34,184 nucleotides of DNA from the NCBI RefSeq assembly GCF_001659685.2, contig NZ_LXYE02000057.1, positions 1 through 34,184 on the forward strand, in the 5' to 3' direction. The notes beneath the pieces were generated by a model that was given only the letters and a program-made list of their open reading frames with translations, ran no database searches and was not told where the DNA came from. A program made the translations under genes and the position numbers. The stretch comes from Labilibacter marinus. GTDB lineage: Bacteria; Bacteroidota; Bacteroidia; Bacteroidales; Marinilabiliaceae. Positions 1-9,623 of this stretch are shown here, piece after piece (the stretch's first letter is position 1; every line of letters begins with the position of its first letter).

Positions 1-364
1 AGTAGTATCGGCCTCAGCAGGTGAGTCAAAAAACAAGGCTGAAATAACGCTAAAAAATTATTTTCTGTTTGAATCCTTTTGAGGAACGAGAAAGGTTGAG
101 TTTAAATAATTTCAGTCATAAACCGTAGTTTTTTGAACGAAACTGGTGCAGCCTTGACTTTTTGCGATAAGAGAGGGTAGCGCATCAAGCTTGCTTGAAT
201 AGTACCGAACGAAGCAAAAATCATAAAGTAATTTTTTTCCTTAGTTTTTGTTATCAAGAACATTGGAACAGTTAAGAGTTGAGTATTCTTAATTGTTTCA
301 GGATGAACTCAGGTTTGCGCGAAGCACCAATTTATTTAGGATAGTATTTATTTTTATTAAGCAG
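1..364. other. Non-coding flank downstream of the sigma factor gene, with short repeats
   Basis: No reading frame here resembles a protein. The stretch holds a long-range inverted pair (CAAAAAACAAGGCTG at 27-41 against CAGCCTTGACTTTTTG at 149-164, complementary except for one gap and one mismatch). It also has three copies of GAACGA (84-89, 135-140, 207-212) and a small perfect hairpin TCAAGC-TT-GCTTGA at 185-198. There is no T-run after these structures in the minus direction, so they are not an obvious terminator for the sigma factor gene that ends at 365. It could be a dispersed intergenic repeat or the edge of a structured RNA; I cannot decide from this window. Confidence 0.4.
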
Positions 365-1228
365 TTATCCCAGGTAGGATCTCAGTATTTTACTCCTATA
401 TGTATGCTTTAATCGTTTAATTGCTTTTTCTTTTATTTGTCTAACTCTTTCTCTAGTCAAACTAAATAAATTTCCTATTTCTTCAAGCGAATATGGAGGT
501 TCTCCACTTAAGCCATAATATAACCTAATGATATCTGCTTCACGAGCAGACAAGGTCCCTAGCGAGCGGTCAATCTCTCGTCTTAAAGAGTCGGTTAATA
601 ATTTATTATCAGGACTAATGGCGTCTTCCGACAATAAAGTGTCGTACATGTTGTTAGCTTCGTCCTTACGCAATGGAGCATCCATCGAAAGGTGCTTGCT
701 CATCGCCTTAAGCGATTCTTTTACTTCTTTTGGAGCAAGATCTAAGGCATCGGCAATTTCTTCTGAAGTGGGCTCACGTTGGTATTCTTGCTCTAATTTA
801 GAAAAGGTATTGTTCACCTTGTTCATTGAGCCAATTTTATTCAGTGGCAGGCGCACAATTCTGGCTTGTTCTGCTAAGGCCTGAAGAATGGACTGACGAA
901 TCCACCATACAGCATATGAAATAAATTTAAAACCGCGTGTTTCATCAAACCTCTGTGCTGCTTTTATTAGTCCAAGGTTACCTTCGTTTATTAAATCAGG
1001 TAGACTTAGTCCTTGGTTCTGGTATTGTTTTGAAACAGAAACAACAAACCTTAAGTTAGAATTAATTAGCCTTTGCAATGCACCTTCATCCCCTTCTTTA
1101 ATTCTTTTGGCTAATTGAACTTCTTCCTCCGCAGTGATTAATTTAACCTTGCCAATTTCGTGCAAGTATTTATCCAACGAGGGTGTTTCGCGGTTTGTTA
1201 CTTGTTTTGTAATCTTGAGTTGTCTCAT
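365..1228 (-). CDS. rpoD: Primary sigma factor, RpoD/SigA family (Bacteroidota short form)
   Basis: Housekeeping sigma-70 factor that directs RNA polymerase to promoters. The 287-residue length and N-terminus ([14 protein letters not shown]) match the short Bacteroidota primary sigma, which lacks the long region 1.1 of proteobacterial RpoD. Region 1.2 lies near residues 16-48 ([20 protein letters not shown]). Region 2 follows, with the [15 protein letters not shown] core-binding helix and the [16 protein letters not shown] -10 recognition and melting segment. Region 3 comes next, and region 4 ends the protein with a helix-turn-helix ([20 protein letters not shown]). The ATG at 1228 has an AAAGGGAC purine stretch just upstream on the minus strand. 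It is divergent from rho across 322 bp. In this phylum the factor reads TAnnTTTG-type -7 boxes, which several intergenic regions here appear to contain. Confidence 0.95.
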   Translation of the reverse strand: MRQLKITKQVTNRETPSLDKYLHEIGKVKLITAEEEVQLAKRIKEGDEGALQRLINSNLRFVVSVSKQYQNQGLSLPDLINEGNLGLIKAAQRFDETRGFKFISYAVWWIRQSILQALAEQARIVRLPLNKIGSMNKVNNTFSKLEQEYQREPTSEEIADALDLAPKEVKESLKAMSKHLSMDAPLRKDEANNMYDTLLSEDAISPDNKLLTDSLRREIDRSLGTLSAREADIIRLYYGLSGEPPYSLEEIGNLFSLTRERVRQIKEKAIKRLKHTYRSKILRSYLG

Positions 1229-1550
1229 ATGTCCCTTTGCTAAGGAGTGTGTGTGATTAATGTCTTACGGTAAATATAACAAAAAAAGTAAGTTAGTGTT
1301 TTACAAGTTGAATAAATATCAATACGTTTGGATGAAACTCCTGATTTATGTGTTGAGTAAAAAATGTGAAATAATTTTGCGAATTGGTACAGATTGCTTA
1401 AGTTTGCATCAAATCTTCTAGGCATCTTTCTTCGTTTTAGAATCATTGGCCTTCAGAGCACAAAAATCAAATTACAATTAATATAACAATACTGAACGCA
1501 AGTTCAATCATAAAAATATTCCCCCAAAAGAATTTTATTGGTAAAAAATT
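1229..1550. other. Divergent intergenic region between rpoD and rho
   Basis: An AT-rich spacer of 322 bp that must hold the promoters of both flanking genes. On the minus strand a TATATTTA sequence lies upstream of rpoD and is one base from TAnnTTTG, but I see no well-spaced -33 TTTG partner. I see no convincing box for rho. A 68-codon minus-strand frame inside it looks like chance. Confidence 0.5.
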
Positions 1551-3266
1551 ATGTACGATATTCTTGAATTGAATAAAAAACTTTTAGCTGACTTAAAGGA
1601 TGTTGCTAAAGAGTTAAAGATCAAACGTGTAGATTCTTTTAAAAAGCAAGATCTTATTTATAAAATCTTGGATGAGCAAGCTATAGTGGCTTCTGAAAAG
1701 AAAAAAACAGACAAGCCAGTAGAAAAAAAACCTGCTAAAAGGGCGCGTACACCTAAAGTGCAAAAGGCGGGATCTTCTACAAAAGTTGAGTCAGAAGCTA
1801 AAGCTGACGAAGTTGTTAAAAAAGAAGAATCAAAACCAAGAGTTCAACCAAAACCTCAACCTAAGCCACAAGCTAAACCTAAAAAGGTTGAAGAAAAAGT
1901 AGAGGAAAAAGTGGTTGAAGCTAAGTCGGAAGTAAAAGCTCCTACTGAAACCCCTGCAAAAACGGAAGAGGTTAAGGATAAAAAAGAGGAGACAAGAGAG
2001 CGAAGAGATAATGCTGGTCAACAGGAGAATCGTCGTCACCCTCGTCAGAATGACAACCGCGATCAACGAAGAGATAATAATAATCGCAATGATCAGCGAA
2101 GAGATAATAATCGTCGCAACGATAGACAAGATAAGTCATTTGACTTCGATGGTATTATTTCAGCTTCAGGTGTTCTTGAAATCATGCAAGATGGTTATGG
2201 TTTCTTAAGATCTTCGGATTACAATTACTTAAATTCACCAGATGATATTTATGTATCTCAATCTCAAATTAAACTTTTTGGTTTAAAAACAGGAGATACA
2301 GTTTTAGGAACTATTCGTCCTCCGAAAGAAGGCGAAAAATATTTTCCTTTAATTAAAGTTGAAGAAATTAACGGTAGATCGCCACAAATTGTGCGTGACC
2401 GTGTTCCTTTTGATCACTTGACGCCAATCTTTCCTGATGAAAAGTTCAAGTTAACAGGGAGTGGTAAAGAAAGCATGTCAACACGTATTGTGGATATGTT
2501 TGCGCCAATTGGAAAAGGACAACGTGGTTTAATTGTAGCTCAACCTAAAACGGGTAAAACTGTTTTATTAAAAGAGGTAGCTAATGCTATTGCAGCAAAT
2601 CACCCAGAAGTATATATGATTATTCTTTTGGTCGATGAACGTCCTGAGGAGGTTACTGATATGGCTCGAAGTGTGAATGCAGAGGTTATTTCATCTACTT
2701 TTGATGAACCAGCAGAGCGACACGTAAAAGTAGCGAATATTGTTTTAGAGAAAGCTAAAAGAATGACGGAGTGTGGTCATGATGTGGTTGTTTTATTAGA
2801 TTCAATCACGCGTTTAGCTCGTGCTTATAATACAGTTTCTCCAGCTTCCGGTAAAGTGCTTTCTGGTGGTGTTGATGCTAATGCATTGCACAAACCAAAG
2901 CGTTTCTTTGGAGCGGCTCGTAATATTGAGGATGGAGGTTCGTTAACAATTTTAGCAACTGCGCTTACAGAGACAGGATCTAAGATGGATGAGGTTATCT
3001 TTGAAGAATTTAAAGGTACGGGTAATATGGAGCTTCAGTTAGATAGAAAACTTTCTAACAAGCGTATTTACCCAGCTGTGGATGTTACTTTATCAAGTAC
3101 ACGTCGCGAGGATCTATTGATAGAGAAAGAAAGTATGAACCGCTTATGGGTGCTTCGTAACTTCTTATCAGATATGACTCCAATTGAGGCGATGAATTTC
3201 TTACAGGATAGATTAAGAAAAACAAGAAATAACGAAGAGTTTCTGATTTCTATGAATGATGGTTAA
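1551..3266 (+). CDS. rho: Transcription termination factor Rho with long disordered insertion
   Basis: Hexameric RNA-dependent ATPase helicase that ends transcription of untranslated RNA. The 571-residue protein starts with a Rho_N domain (about residues 5-45, [20 protein letters not shown]). A low-complexity stretch of roughly 155 residues follows: first Lys/Pro/Glu-rich, with [10 protein letters not shown]-type repeats, then Arg/Asn/Asp-rich, with RRDNNNRND repeats near residues 170-190. The RNA-binding cold-shock-like domain is at about 205-275 ([15 protein letters not shown]). The ATPase domain carries the P-loop QPKTGKT at about 331-337 and the Walker B segment [16 protein letters not shown], and ends with the Q/R-loop region. 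E. coli Rho is about 420 residues, so the insertion explains the extra length. Bacteroides Rho is known to have such an insertion. A terminator follows directly. Confidence 0.97.
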   Translation: MYDILELNKKLLADLKDVAKELKIKRVDSFKKQDLIYKILDEQAIVASEKKKTDKPVEKKPAKRARTPKVQKAGSSTKVESEAKADEVVKKEESKPRVQPKPQPKPQAKPKKVEEKVEEKVVEAKSEVKAPTETPAKTEEVKDKKEETRERRDNAGQQENRRHPRQNDNRDQRRDNNNRNDQRRDNNRRNDRQDKSFDFDGIISASGVLEIMQDGYGFLRSSDYNYLNSPDDIYVSQSQIKLFGLKTGDTVLGTIRPPKEGEKYFPLIKVEEINGRSPQIVRDRVPFDHLTPIFPDEKFKLTGSGKESMSTRIVDMFAPIGKGQRGLIVAQPKTGKTVLLKEVANAIAANHPEVYMIILLVDERPEEVTDMARSVNAEVISSTFDEPAERHVKVANIVLEKAKRMTECGHDVVVLLDSITRLARAYNTVSPASGKVLSGGVDANALHKPKRFFGAARNIEDGGSLTILATALTETGSKMDEVIFEEFKGTGNMELQLDRKLSNKRIYPAVDVTLSSTRREDLLIEKESMNRLWVLRNFLSDMTPIEAMNFLQDRLRKTRNNEEFLISMNDG

Positions 3267-3293
3267 TCGTTAGTTTAAGTTTTAAAATATATG

Positions 3294-3331
3294 AAGGGCT
3301 TTTCTGTAAATCAGAAAGGCCCTTTTTTTAT
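3294..3331 (+). terminator. Intrinsic terminator after rho
   Basis: A 13-bp stem (AAGGGCTTTTCTG at 3295-3307, CAGAAAGGCCCTT at 3313-3325) with one T-G wobble and a five-base loop, followed by a run of T to about 3330. This is a textbook rho-independent terminator 28 bp after the rho stop codon. Confidence 0.92.
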
Positions 3332-3507
3332 TATTGCAATTATAGCTTTGATAATAAGATTGTTATTTAGGTATTCGTATGCTTAAATGCAAAAACTACT
3401 GTATTGTGGAGATTATACTATGGTGTTATTTTTAATAAGTATAAATTACAGCTTTAGGCGTAAAATGTAATGTGGAGATTGCAAAATAATGAATGTGAAT
3501 ATTACAT

Positions 3508-4713
3508 TTGTTCTATAATTTACAAAAGGACAAGGTGCAGTCATTTTTTGAAACACATAGATATCTAATTGAAAATTTAAAAGTTCCGATTCGTCGAAAA
3601 TTGATGGATCAGATAGATTGGAGTCATCGTTTAATTGGAATCAAAGGAACTAGAGGTATTGGTAAAACAGACTTCTTGCTTGATTTTGCAAAAAAAACTT
3701 ACGGCACAGATAAAGCATGTCTTTATGTAAATCTAAACCACCTCTATTTTACACAAAATACCATTATTTCATTTGCCGATCAGTTTAGAAAAACGGGAGG
3801 TAAAACCTTAGTACTAGATCAGGTATATAAATATCCTAGTTGGAGTGAGGAACTGAAATATTGTTACGATAATTTTAAGGATCTGCAAATTGTTTTTTCA
3901 GGTTCTACGGTAATGCGCTTACGCGAAGAAAATCCTCATTTAAAAGAGATTGTACATTCGTATAAGTTGGAAGGCTTTTCGTTTAGAGAGTTTTTGGAGT
4001 TAAAAACAGGTTTGTCTTTTGACTCATACTCTTTGGAGGAAATTTTGAAAGATCATGAATCGATTGCCAAGAATATTGTAGATAAGGTTCGTCCTTTGGC
4101 CTATTTTGATGATTATTTGCATTATGGTTATTATCCATTTTTCTTTGGTAATGGACATTATGCCGAGAATCTCATGAAGAGCTTAAATCTAATTTTGGAA
4201 ATTGACATTAGTTTCCTTCGTCAGATTGAGCTAAAATATTTGCCACGCCTTAGAAAGTTATTGTACAAAGTAGGAGCAGAGTCTCCATTTCAGCCCAATG
4301 TGAGTAAGTTAAGTGCACACATCAATACTTCAAGAGCCACCGTAATGAATTACCTTTATTATCTGCGTCAAGCAAGGTTAATAAAGTTATTATATGAGGG
4401 AGAAGAGTCCATGCAAAAAAAGCCTTCGCTTATTTATTTGCACAATCCTAACCTCATATATTCTATTAAAAGTGGTGAAGCGCAAAAGGATATTTTGCAT
4501 AAAACGTTTTTTTACAATCAGGTTGGAAGTATTCATGAGTTAACTTATACCAAGGAGGCAGACTTTAAAGTGGATGATAAACACAACTTTTTAATTTGCG
4601 ATCATAGCAATCTTAAAAAGAATATTAAGGCTGGTTCAATACGAGCAACGGATATGATTGAGTTAGGCAGTAAGGGGAATATTCCTTTATGGCTTTTCGG
4701 TTTTTTATATTAA
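3508..4713 (+). CDS. AAA ATPase with C-terminal DUF4143-type domain
   Basis: A P-loop ATPase of the AAA_14 plus DUF4143 class common in Bacteroidota, whose cellular role is not established. Of its 401 residues, Walker A is GTRGIGKT at 47-54. The Walker B region is LVLDQ at 101-105, where relatives usually have LDE, so the catalytic glutamate reads as Gln (codon CAG at 3820). Sensor 1 is IVFSGST (about 128-134), and GFSFREFLEL is the usual family motif. The C-terminal half has a winged-helix-like stretch (INTSRATVMNYLYYLRQARLI), then a divergent DUF4143 end lacking a clear EVK nuclease-like signature. The start is TTG at 3508: an in-frame TGA lies at 3496 and the next in-frame Met is residue 33, which would cut into the conserved N-terminus. 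It appears to be transcribed alone. Confidence 0.85.
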   Translation: MFYNLQKDKVQSFFETHRYLIENLKVPIRRKLMDQIDWSHRLIGIKGTRGIGKTDFLLDFAKKTYGTDKACLYVNLNHLYFTQNTIISFADQFRKTGGKTLVLDQVYKYPSWSEELKYCYDNFKDLQIVFSGSTVMRLREENPHLKEIVHSYKLEGFSFREFLELKTGLSFDSYSLEEILKDHESIAKNIVDKVRPLAYFDDYLHYGYYPFFFGNGHYAENLMKSLNLILEIDISFLRQIELKYLPRLRKLLYKVGAESPFQPNVSKLSAHINTSRATVMNYLYYLRQARLIKLLYEGEESMQKKPSLIYLHNPNLIYSIKSGEAQKDILHKTFFYNQVGSIHELTYTKEADFKVDDKHNFLICDHSNLKKNIKAGSIRATDMIELGSKGNIPLWLFGFLY

Positions 4714-4726
4714 AATAGTATAGAGC

Positions 4727-4760
4727 TATCAACATATTATTGTAAATTTAAATGTTGATA
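4727..4760. promoter_or_regulatory. Inverted repeat between the ATPase gene and nifJ
   Basis: Perfect 9-bp arms TATCAACAT (4727-4735) and ATGTTGATA (4752-4760) separated by 16 bp. They start 14 bp after the ATPase stop and end 56 bp before nifJ. With no T-run it is a poor terminator, so an operator ahead of nifJ is equally possible. Confidence 0.4.
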
Positions 4761-4816
4761 TTCAGTAGATTAGAATAGTTCTAAATAATAGTAGTTAAAA
4801 CTTAAATATTAAACAA

Positions 4817-7800
4817 ATGGCTAAAGAAAAGAAGTTTATTACCTGTGATGGTAATTATGCCGCTTCACACATCGCTTATATGTTTAGCGAAGTAGCTGCA
4901 ATTTACCCAATCACGCCTTCTTCAACAATGGCAGAGTACATCGATGAGTGGGCTGCAGGAGGAAGAAAAAACATTTTCGGTGAAACCGTTAAAGTTGAAG
5001 AAATGCAATCAGAGGCTGGTGCTGCAGGAGCAATGCACGGTTCGTTACAAGCTGGTGCATTAACCTCTACATTTACTGCTTCTCAGGGATTATTATTGAT
5101 GATCCCGAATATGTACAAAATTTCTGGTGAGTTATTACCAGGTGTATTCCACGTAAGTGCTCGTTCATTAGCCGCTCAAGCACTTTCTATTTTTGGTGAT
5201 CACAGTGATGTTATGTCTGCTCGTCAGACTGGTTGTGCTATGTTAGCAACTGGTAGCGTTCAAGAGGTAATGGACTTAGCTGGTATTGCCCACCTTGCTT
5301 CTATTGAATCGCGTATTCCTTTTATGCACTATTTTGATGGATTCCGTACTTCTCACGAAATTCAGAAAATTGAGGAAATGGATATGGAAGACCTTAGGGG
5401 CTTAGTGGATCAAGAAGCGCTTGCTGCTTTTAGAAATAATTCATTAAATCCTGAGCGTCCTGTTACAAGAGGTACTGCTCAAAATCCTGACATTTACTTC
5501 CAGTCTCGTGAGGCAGCTAATAAATTCTACGATGCTATTCCTGATATGGTAGCTAAGTATATGGACAAAATTAATGCTATTACAGGTCGTAATTATGCTC
5601 CTTTTACTTTCTATGGTGCAGAGGATGCAGAAAATGTAGTTATTGCGATGGGCTCTATCACTGATACAATTAAAGAATCAGTTGATTACTTAAATGCAAA
5701 AGGTGAAAAAGTAGGTTTAATTGCTGTTCACTTATATCGTCCTTTCTCTGCAGAGTACTTCATGAAAGCTGTTCCAGCTTCTTGTAAGAATATCTGTGTT
5801 CTTGACAGAACTAAAGAGCCAGGAGCTAATGGAGATCCATTATATCTTGATATTGTTGAGGTGTTCAACGGTAAAGCTAATTCTCCGAAAATCATTGGTG
5901 GACGTTACGGTTTATCTTCAAAAGATACTACGCCTACTCACATGATTACTGTTTTTGAAAACCTGATGTCTGCTGAGCCTAAGAATCAATTTACTGTAGG
6001 TATTGTAGATGATGTTACTTTCAAATCTCTTCCTTTAAAAGAAGAAATCAGCTTTGCTGCTGAAGGTACATTCGAAGGTAAATTTTACGGATTAGGTTCT
6101 GATGGTACTGTAGGTGCTAACAAAAACTCTATTAAAATTATTGGTGACAATACGGATAAATATGCTCAGGCTTATTTTGCGTATGATTCTAAAAAATCTG
6201 GAGGTATTACTATTTCTCACTTACGTTTTGGTGATACTCCAATCCGTTCGCCGTATTTAGTAAACACACCTGACTTTGTTGCATGTCACGTTCCTGCATA
6301 TTTGAATCAATATGATATGCTAAAAGGATTGAAAAAAGGAGGTACTTTCCTTTTAAATTCTATTTGGGATGCTGAAGGAACAAAAGATCGTTTACCACAA
6401 GGTGTTAAGCAATATCTTGCAGCAAACGAAATCAAGTTTTATATTATTAACGCTACTGCTATTGCTGAGGAAATTGGTTTAGGAAATCGTACCAATACCA
6501 TCATGCAGTCAGCTTTCTTTAAGATTGCTGAAGTAATTCCTTACGATCAAGCAGTAGAGGAAATGAAGAATGCAATTGTTAAGTCTTTCGGAAGAAAAGG
6601 TGAAGACGTTGTAAATATGAACTACCAAGCGGTTGAAAAAGGTGGTGCTGTAACTGAAGTTGCTGTTCCTGCTGAGTGGGCTAAATTAGAGCCTAAGTCG
6701 CTTGAGTTTAGATCTGATGTGCCTGCTTTTATTAAAGATATTGTACTTCCTGTTAACGGACAAAAAGGTGATGACCTTCCTGTAAGTGCTTTCAATGGTG
6801 TTGAGGATGGTACTTTCCCAGCTGGTACTACCGCTTACGAAAAGCGTGGTATTGCTGTAAATGTACCAGAATGGCAAGATGACAACTGTATTCAGTGTAA
6901 CCAGTGTTCTTATGTTTGTCCACATGCTGCAATTCGTCCTTTCTTATTGGATGAGGCTGAGTTGGAAGGTGCTCCTGCTGGAACAACTACTAAAAAAGCA
7001 AACGGTAAAGGATTTGATGGTTTACAATACAGAATTCAGGTATCTGCGCTAGATTGTACTGGTTGTGGTAACTGTGCAGATGTTTGTCCTTCTAAAACAA
7101 AAGCCCTTGTAATGAAGCCTCTTGATTCGCAAAGAGAGGAAATTACTCGTTGGGAATATATGGCTGAGAAAGTAGCTATCAAAGATAGTATCATGAAGAA
7201 AGACATGAACGTGAAAGCTTCTCAGTTTGCTCAACCATTATTCGAGTTCTCTGGAGCTTGTGCTGGTTGTGGTGAAACTCCATATATCAAATTAATTACT
7301 CAATTATTTGGTGACAGAATGATGATTGCTAATGCAACTGGTTGTTCGTCTATTTATGGTGGTTCTGCTCCTGCAACGCCTTACTGTAAAAATAGTGAAG
7401 GACAAGGGCCAGCATGGGCAAATTCATTATTTGAGGATAATGCAGAGTATGGTTTAGGTATGGCACTTGGAGTTAACAAGCTACGCGACCGTCTTGAGCG
7501 TTTAATGAACGAAAATCTTGATGCTGTTTCTGCTGACACAAAAGTTGCTTTTGAAGCATGGATTGAAAATAAACAAAACGGTTCTAAAACACGTGAGGTT
7601 TCTAAAGCTGTTGAGGCTGCTTTAGCAAATGAGTCTAACGCTGTTGCTAAAGAAATCCTTGCACTTAAAGATTATTTGGTTAAGAAATCTAACTGGATCT
7701 TTGGTGGTGATGGATGGGCTTACGACATCGGTTACGGTGGTGTAGATCACGTATTAGCTACTGGTGAAGATGTAAACATCTTGGTAATGGATACTGAGAT

Positions 7801-8353
7801 TTACTCAAATACTGGTGGTCAAGCATCTAAATCTACTCCTATTGGTGCTGTTGCTAAGTTTGCTGCTTCAGGTAAGAGAATTCGTAAGAAAGATCTTGGT
7901 TTGATGGCAACAACTTATGGTTATGTATATGTTGCTCAGGTAGCCATGGGTGCAAACCAAGCGCAGTATTTCAAAGCGCTTAAAGAGGCAGAAGCTTATC
8001 CAGGTCCTTCATTGATTATTGCTTACTCTCCATGTATCAGCCACGGGTTGAAAGGTGGAATGGGTGGTACTCAAAACGAGACTAAGAAAGCTGTAGAGTG
8101 TGGATACTGGCACTTATTCCGTTACAATCCATTATTGGAAGAAGAAGGAAAGAACCCATTTGTATTAGACTCTAAACCTCCTAAGTGGGATTTATTCCAA
8201 TCCTTCCTTAAAGGAGAAGTACGTTATACATCATTATTAAAAGCATTCCCAGAAGAAGCTGGTGAGTTATTCCAAGCTTCAGAAGAAAATGCTAAATGGC
8301 GTTATAATGGCTACAAACGTTTGTCTGATATCTCATACGAAGAGATTAAGTAA
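4817..8353 (+). CDS. nifJ: Pyruvate:ferredoxin (flavodoxin) oxidoreductase, single-chain
   Basis: Converts pyruvate and CoA to acetyl-CoA and CO2 while reducing ferredoxin or flavodoxin, in the cytoplasm; this is the central anaerobic pyruvate-oxidising enzyme. At 1178 residues it has the full fused length. The N-terminal pyrimidine-binding domain has the YPITPSSTMAEYIDEW motif. Two ferredoxin-type 4Fe-4S clusters follow: CIQCNQCSYVCP (about residue 691) and CTGCGNCADVCP (about 747). The C-terminal TPP domain has CAGCGETPY (about 815), carrying cysteines for the proximal cluster, and the diphosphate/Mg region GDGWAYDIGYGG (about 964) with DTEIYSNTGGQ. It is a monocistronic unit closed by a terminator. 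Its presence argues for fermentative or anaerobic metabolism. Confidence 0.97.
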   Translation: MAKEKKFITCDGNYAASHIAYMFSEVAAIYPITPSSTMAEYIDEWAAGGRKNIFGETVKVEEMQSEAGAAGAMHGSLQAGALTSTFTASQGLLLMIPNMYKISGELLPGVFHVSARSLAAQALSIFGDHSDVMSARQTGCAMLATGSVQEVMDLAGIAHLASIESRIPFMHYFDGFRTSHEIQKIEEMDMEDLRGLVDQEALAAFRNNSLNPERPVTRGTAQNPDIYFQSREAANKFYDAIPDMVAKYMDKINAITGRNYAPFTFYGAEDAENVVIAMGSITDTIKESVDYLNAKGEKVGLIAVHLYRPFSAEYFMKAVPASCKNICVLDRTKEPGANGDPLYLDIVEVFNGKANSPKIIGGRYGLSSKDTTPTHMITVFENLMSAEPKNQFTVGIVDDVTFKSLPLKEEISFAAEGTFEGKFYGLGSDGTVGANKNSIKIIGDNTDKYAQAYFAYDSKKSGGITISHLRFGDTPIRSPYLVNTPDFVACHVPAYLNQYDMLKGLKKGGTFLLNSIWDAEGTKDRLPQGVKQYLAANEIKFYIINATAIAEEIGLGNRTNTIMQSAFFKIAEVIPYDQAVEEMKNAIVKSFGRKGEDVVNMNYQAVEKGGAVTEVAVPAEWAKLEPKSLEFRSDVPAFIKDIVLPVNGQKGDDLPVSAFNGVEDGTFPAGTTAYEKRGIAVNVPEWQDDNCIQCNQCSYVCPHAAIRPFLLDEAELEGAPAGTTTKKANGKGFDGLQYRIQVSALDCTGCGNCADVCPSKTKALVMKPLDSQREEITRWEYMAEKVAIKDSIMKKDMNVKASQFAQPLFEFSGACAGCGETPYIKLITQLFGDRMMIANATGCSSIYGGSAPATPYCKNSEGQGPAWANSLFEDNAEYGLGMALGVNKLRDRLERLMNENLDAVSADTKVAFEAWIENKQNGSKTREVSKAVEAALANESNAVAKEILALKDYLVKKSNWIFGGDGWAYDIGYGGVDHVLATGEDVNILVMDTEIYSNTGGQASKSTPIGAVAKFAASGKRIRKKDLGLMATTYGYVYVAQVAMGANQAQYFKALKEAEAYPGPSLIIAYSPCISHGLKGGMGGTQNETKKAVECGYWHLFRYNPLLEEEGKNPFVLDSKPPKWDLFQSFLKGEVRYTSLLKAFPEEAGELFQASEENAKWRYNGYKRLSDISYEEIK

Positions 8354-8375
8354 TTACTTAGACCTTTATTATATC

Positions 8376-8406
8376 GGGGCATCTCTTTTTGAGGTGCCCT
8401 TTTTTT
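8376..8406 (+). terminator. Intrinsic terminator after nifJ
   Basis: Stem GGGCATCTC / GAGGTGCCC with one wobble pair around a TTTTT loop, followed by seven T residues. It starts about 23 bp past the nifJ stop codon. Confidence 0.92.
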
Positions 8407-8447
8407 ATGCAGAAATATTATCTTAGTTTAAATTTTACACCATAATT

Positions 8448-9554
8448 ATGAAACAAAACATCATCGTTTTAATAGCAGTTATTGGACTTGGCCTTATTAG
8501 TTGTTCGGTACCTAAAAATAAGTCAACTAAAGAAATATGGGGAGAGATTAATGGAGAAGCGATTCATCTTTATACCATAACTAATGAAAACGGAATGGTG
8601 ATGAAATTAACCAATTATGGAGGAATTATAACCTCGGTATTAGTGCCCGATAAAAATGGGAATATGGTTGATGTTGTTTTAGGATATGATAATCTGCAAC
8701 AGTACCTTGATCCTAACCCGTGTTTTGGTGCAACCATAGGTCGTTTTGCTAATAGAATTAGAAATGCCAGTTTTGTTATCAATGACTCAACTTATCATTT
8801 AACTCAAAACGATAAAGTACATTGCTCTCATGGAGGAATGGAATTTAATACCGCAGTTTGGCAAAGTAAAGAGGTGCAAAGCAAACAAGGAGTAGGAGTG
8901 CAATTAAAATATTTGTCTAAGGATGGGATGCATGGCTTTCCTGGAAACTTGGATGTGACTGTTACTTATATACTCAGTCATAATAATGCTATTGAAGTTA
9001 CTTTTGAAGCAAGTACCGATAAAGCTACTCATGTTAGTTTAACCCAGCACAGTTATTTTAACTTAAACGGAGGTAAATCACCCATACACGATCATCTTAT
9101 TAAGATTGATGCCGATAATTATACAGAAATTGATGCCGATATTGTTCCTACTGGGGTTATCGGATCTGTATTAGGAGAGGAATGGGATTTAACTCAAATG
9201 ACTCGTATGGGAGATCATATGCACCAATTAAATCATAATGGTTATCATTATTGTTATGTGTTTAATAAGACAGAGGGAGAGCTAAAAAAGGTGATAGAAG
9301 TGATAGAACCAAGTACTGGAATAACAATGGATGTGAGCACAACTCAACCTGGGGTTCAGTTTTATTCAGGAAATGCAATCAATGATCAGTTAATAGGAAA
9401 ATACGGCATAAAATATGGACCTCATGCAGGTTTTTGTTTAGAGACGGAGCATTTGCCTAATACACCTAATTTGCCAAACTTCCCTAGTACTTTATTACTG
9501 CCAGAAGAGCAATATAAAGAAATAGCAATTTACGATTTTGGTATTAAAGAATAG
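8448..9554 (+). CDS. galM: Aldose 1-epimerase (galactose mutarotase), predicted lipoprotein
   Basis: Interconverts alpha and beta anomers of aldoses such as galactose or glucose. The 368-residue protein carries the mutarotase signatures: GRFANRI (about 98-104), the HGG segment with His128, His201 in LTQHSYFNLNG, and the catalytic-base Glu332 in FCLETEHLPNTPN. A hydrophobic N-terminus ends in a lipobox LISC with Cys19, so the enzyme is predicted to be exported and lipid-anchored rather than cytoplasmic. That would suit carbohydrate processing in the periplasm or at the outer membrane. It stands alone between two terminators, so no sugar operon is visible here. Confidence 0.93.
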   Translation: MKQNIIVLIAVIGLGLISCSVPKNKSTKEIWGEINGEAIHLYTITNENGMVMKLTNYGGIITSVLVPDKNGNMVDVVLGYDNLQQYLDPNPCFGATIGRFANRIRNASFVINDSTYHLTQNDKVHCSHGGMEFNTAVWQSKEVQSKQGVGVQLKYLSKDGMHGFPGNLDVTVTYILSHNNAIEVTFEASTDKATHVSLTQHSYFNLNGGKSPIHDHLIKIDADNYTEIDADIVPTGVIGSVLGEEWDLTQMTRMGDHMHQLNHNGYHYCYVFNKTEGELKKVIEVIEPSTGITMDVSTTQPGVQFYSGNAINDQLIGKYGIKYGPHAGFCLETEHLPNTPNLPNFPSTLLLPEEQYKEIAIYDFGIKE

Positions 9555-9571
9555 GTTTGATTGATAAAAAG

Positions 9572-9597
9572 AAAGGCACCTCAATTGAGATGCCTTT
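9572..9597. terminator. Probable bidirectional terminator between convergent genes
   Basis: Hairpin AAAGGCACCTC / GAGATGCCTTT with one mismatch, between the galM stop (9554) and the stop of the minus-strand VirK-like gene (9624). On the minus strand it is followed by TTTCTTTTT, a better U-tract than on the plus strand, so it may serve mainly the minus-strand gene. Confidence 0.75.
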
Positions 9598-9623
9598 GAT
9601 TGTTGATGGGTAAGGTAATTGTT

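Noticed and set aside
1240-1446. 68-codon minus-strand frame upstream of rpoD
   Set aside because: It occupies the shared promoter region and its translation has no protein-like pattern.
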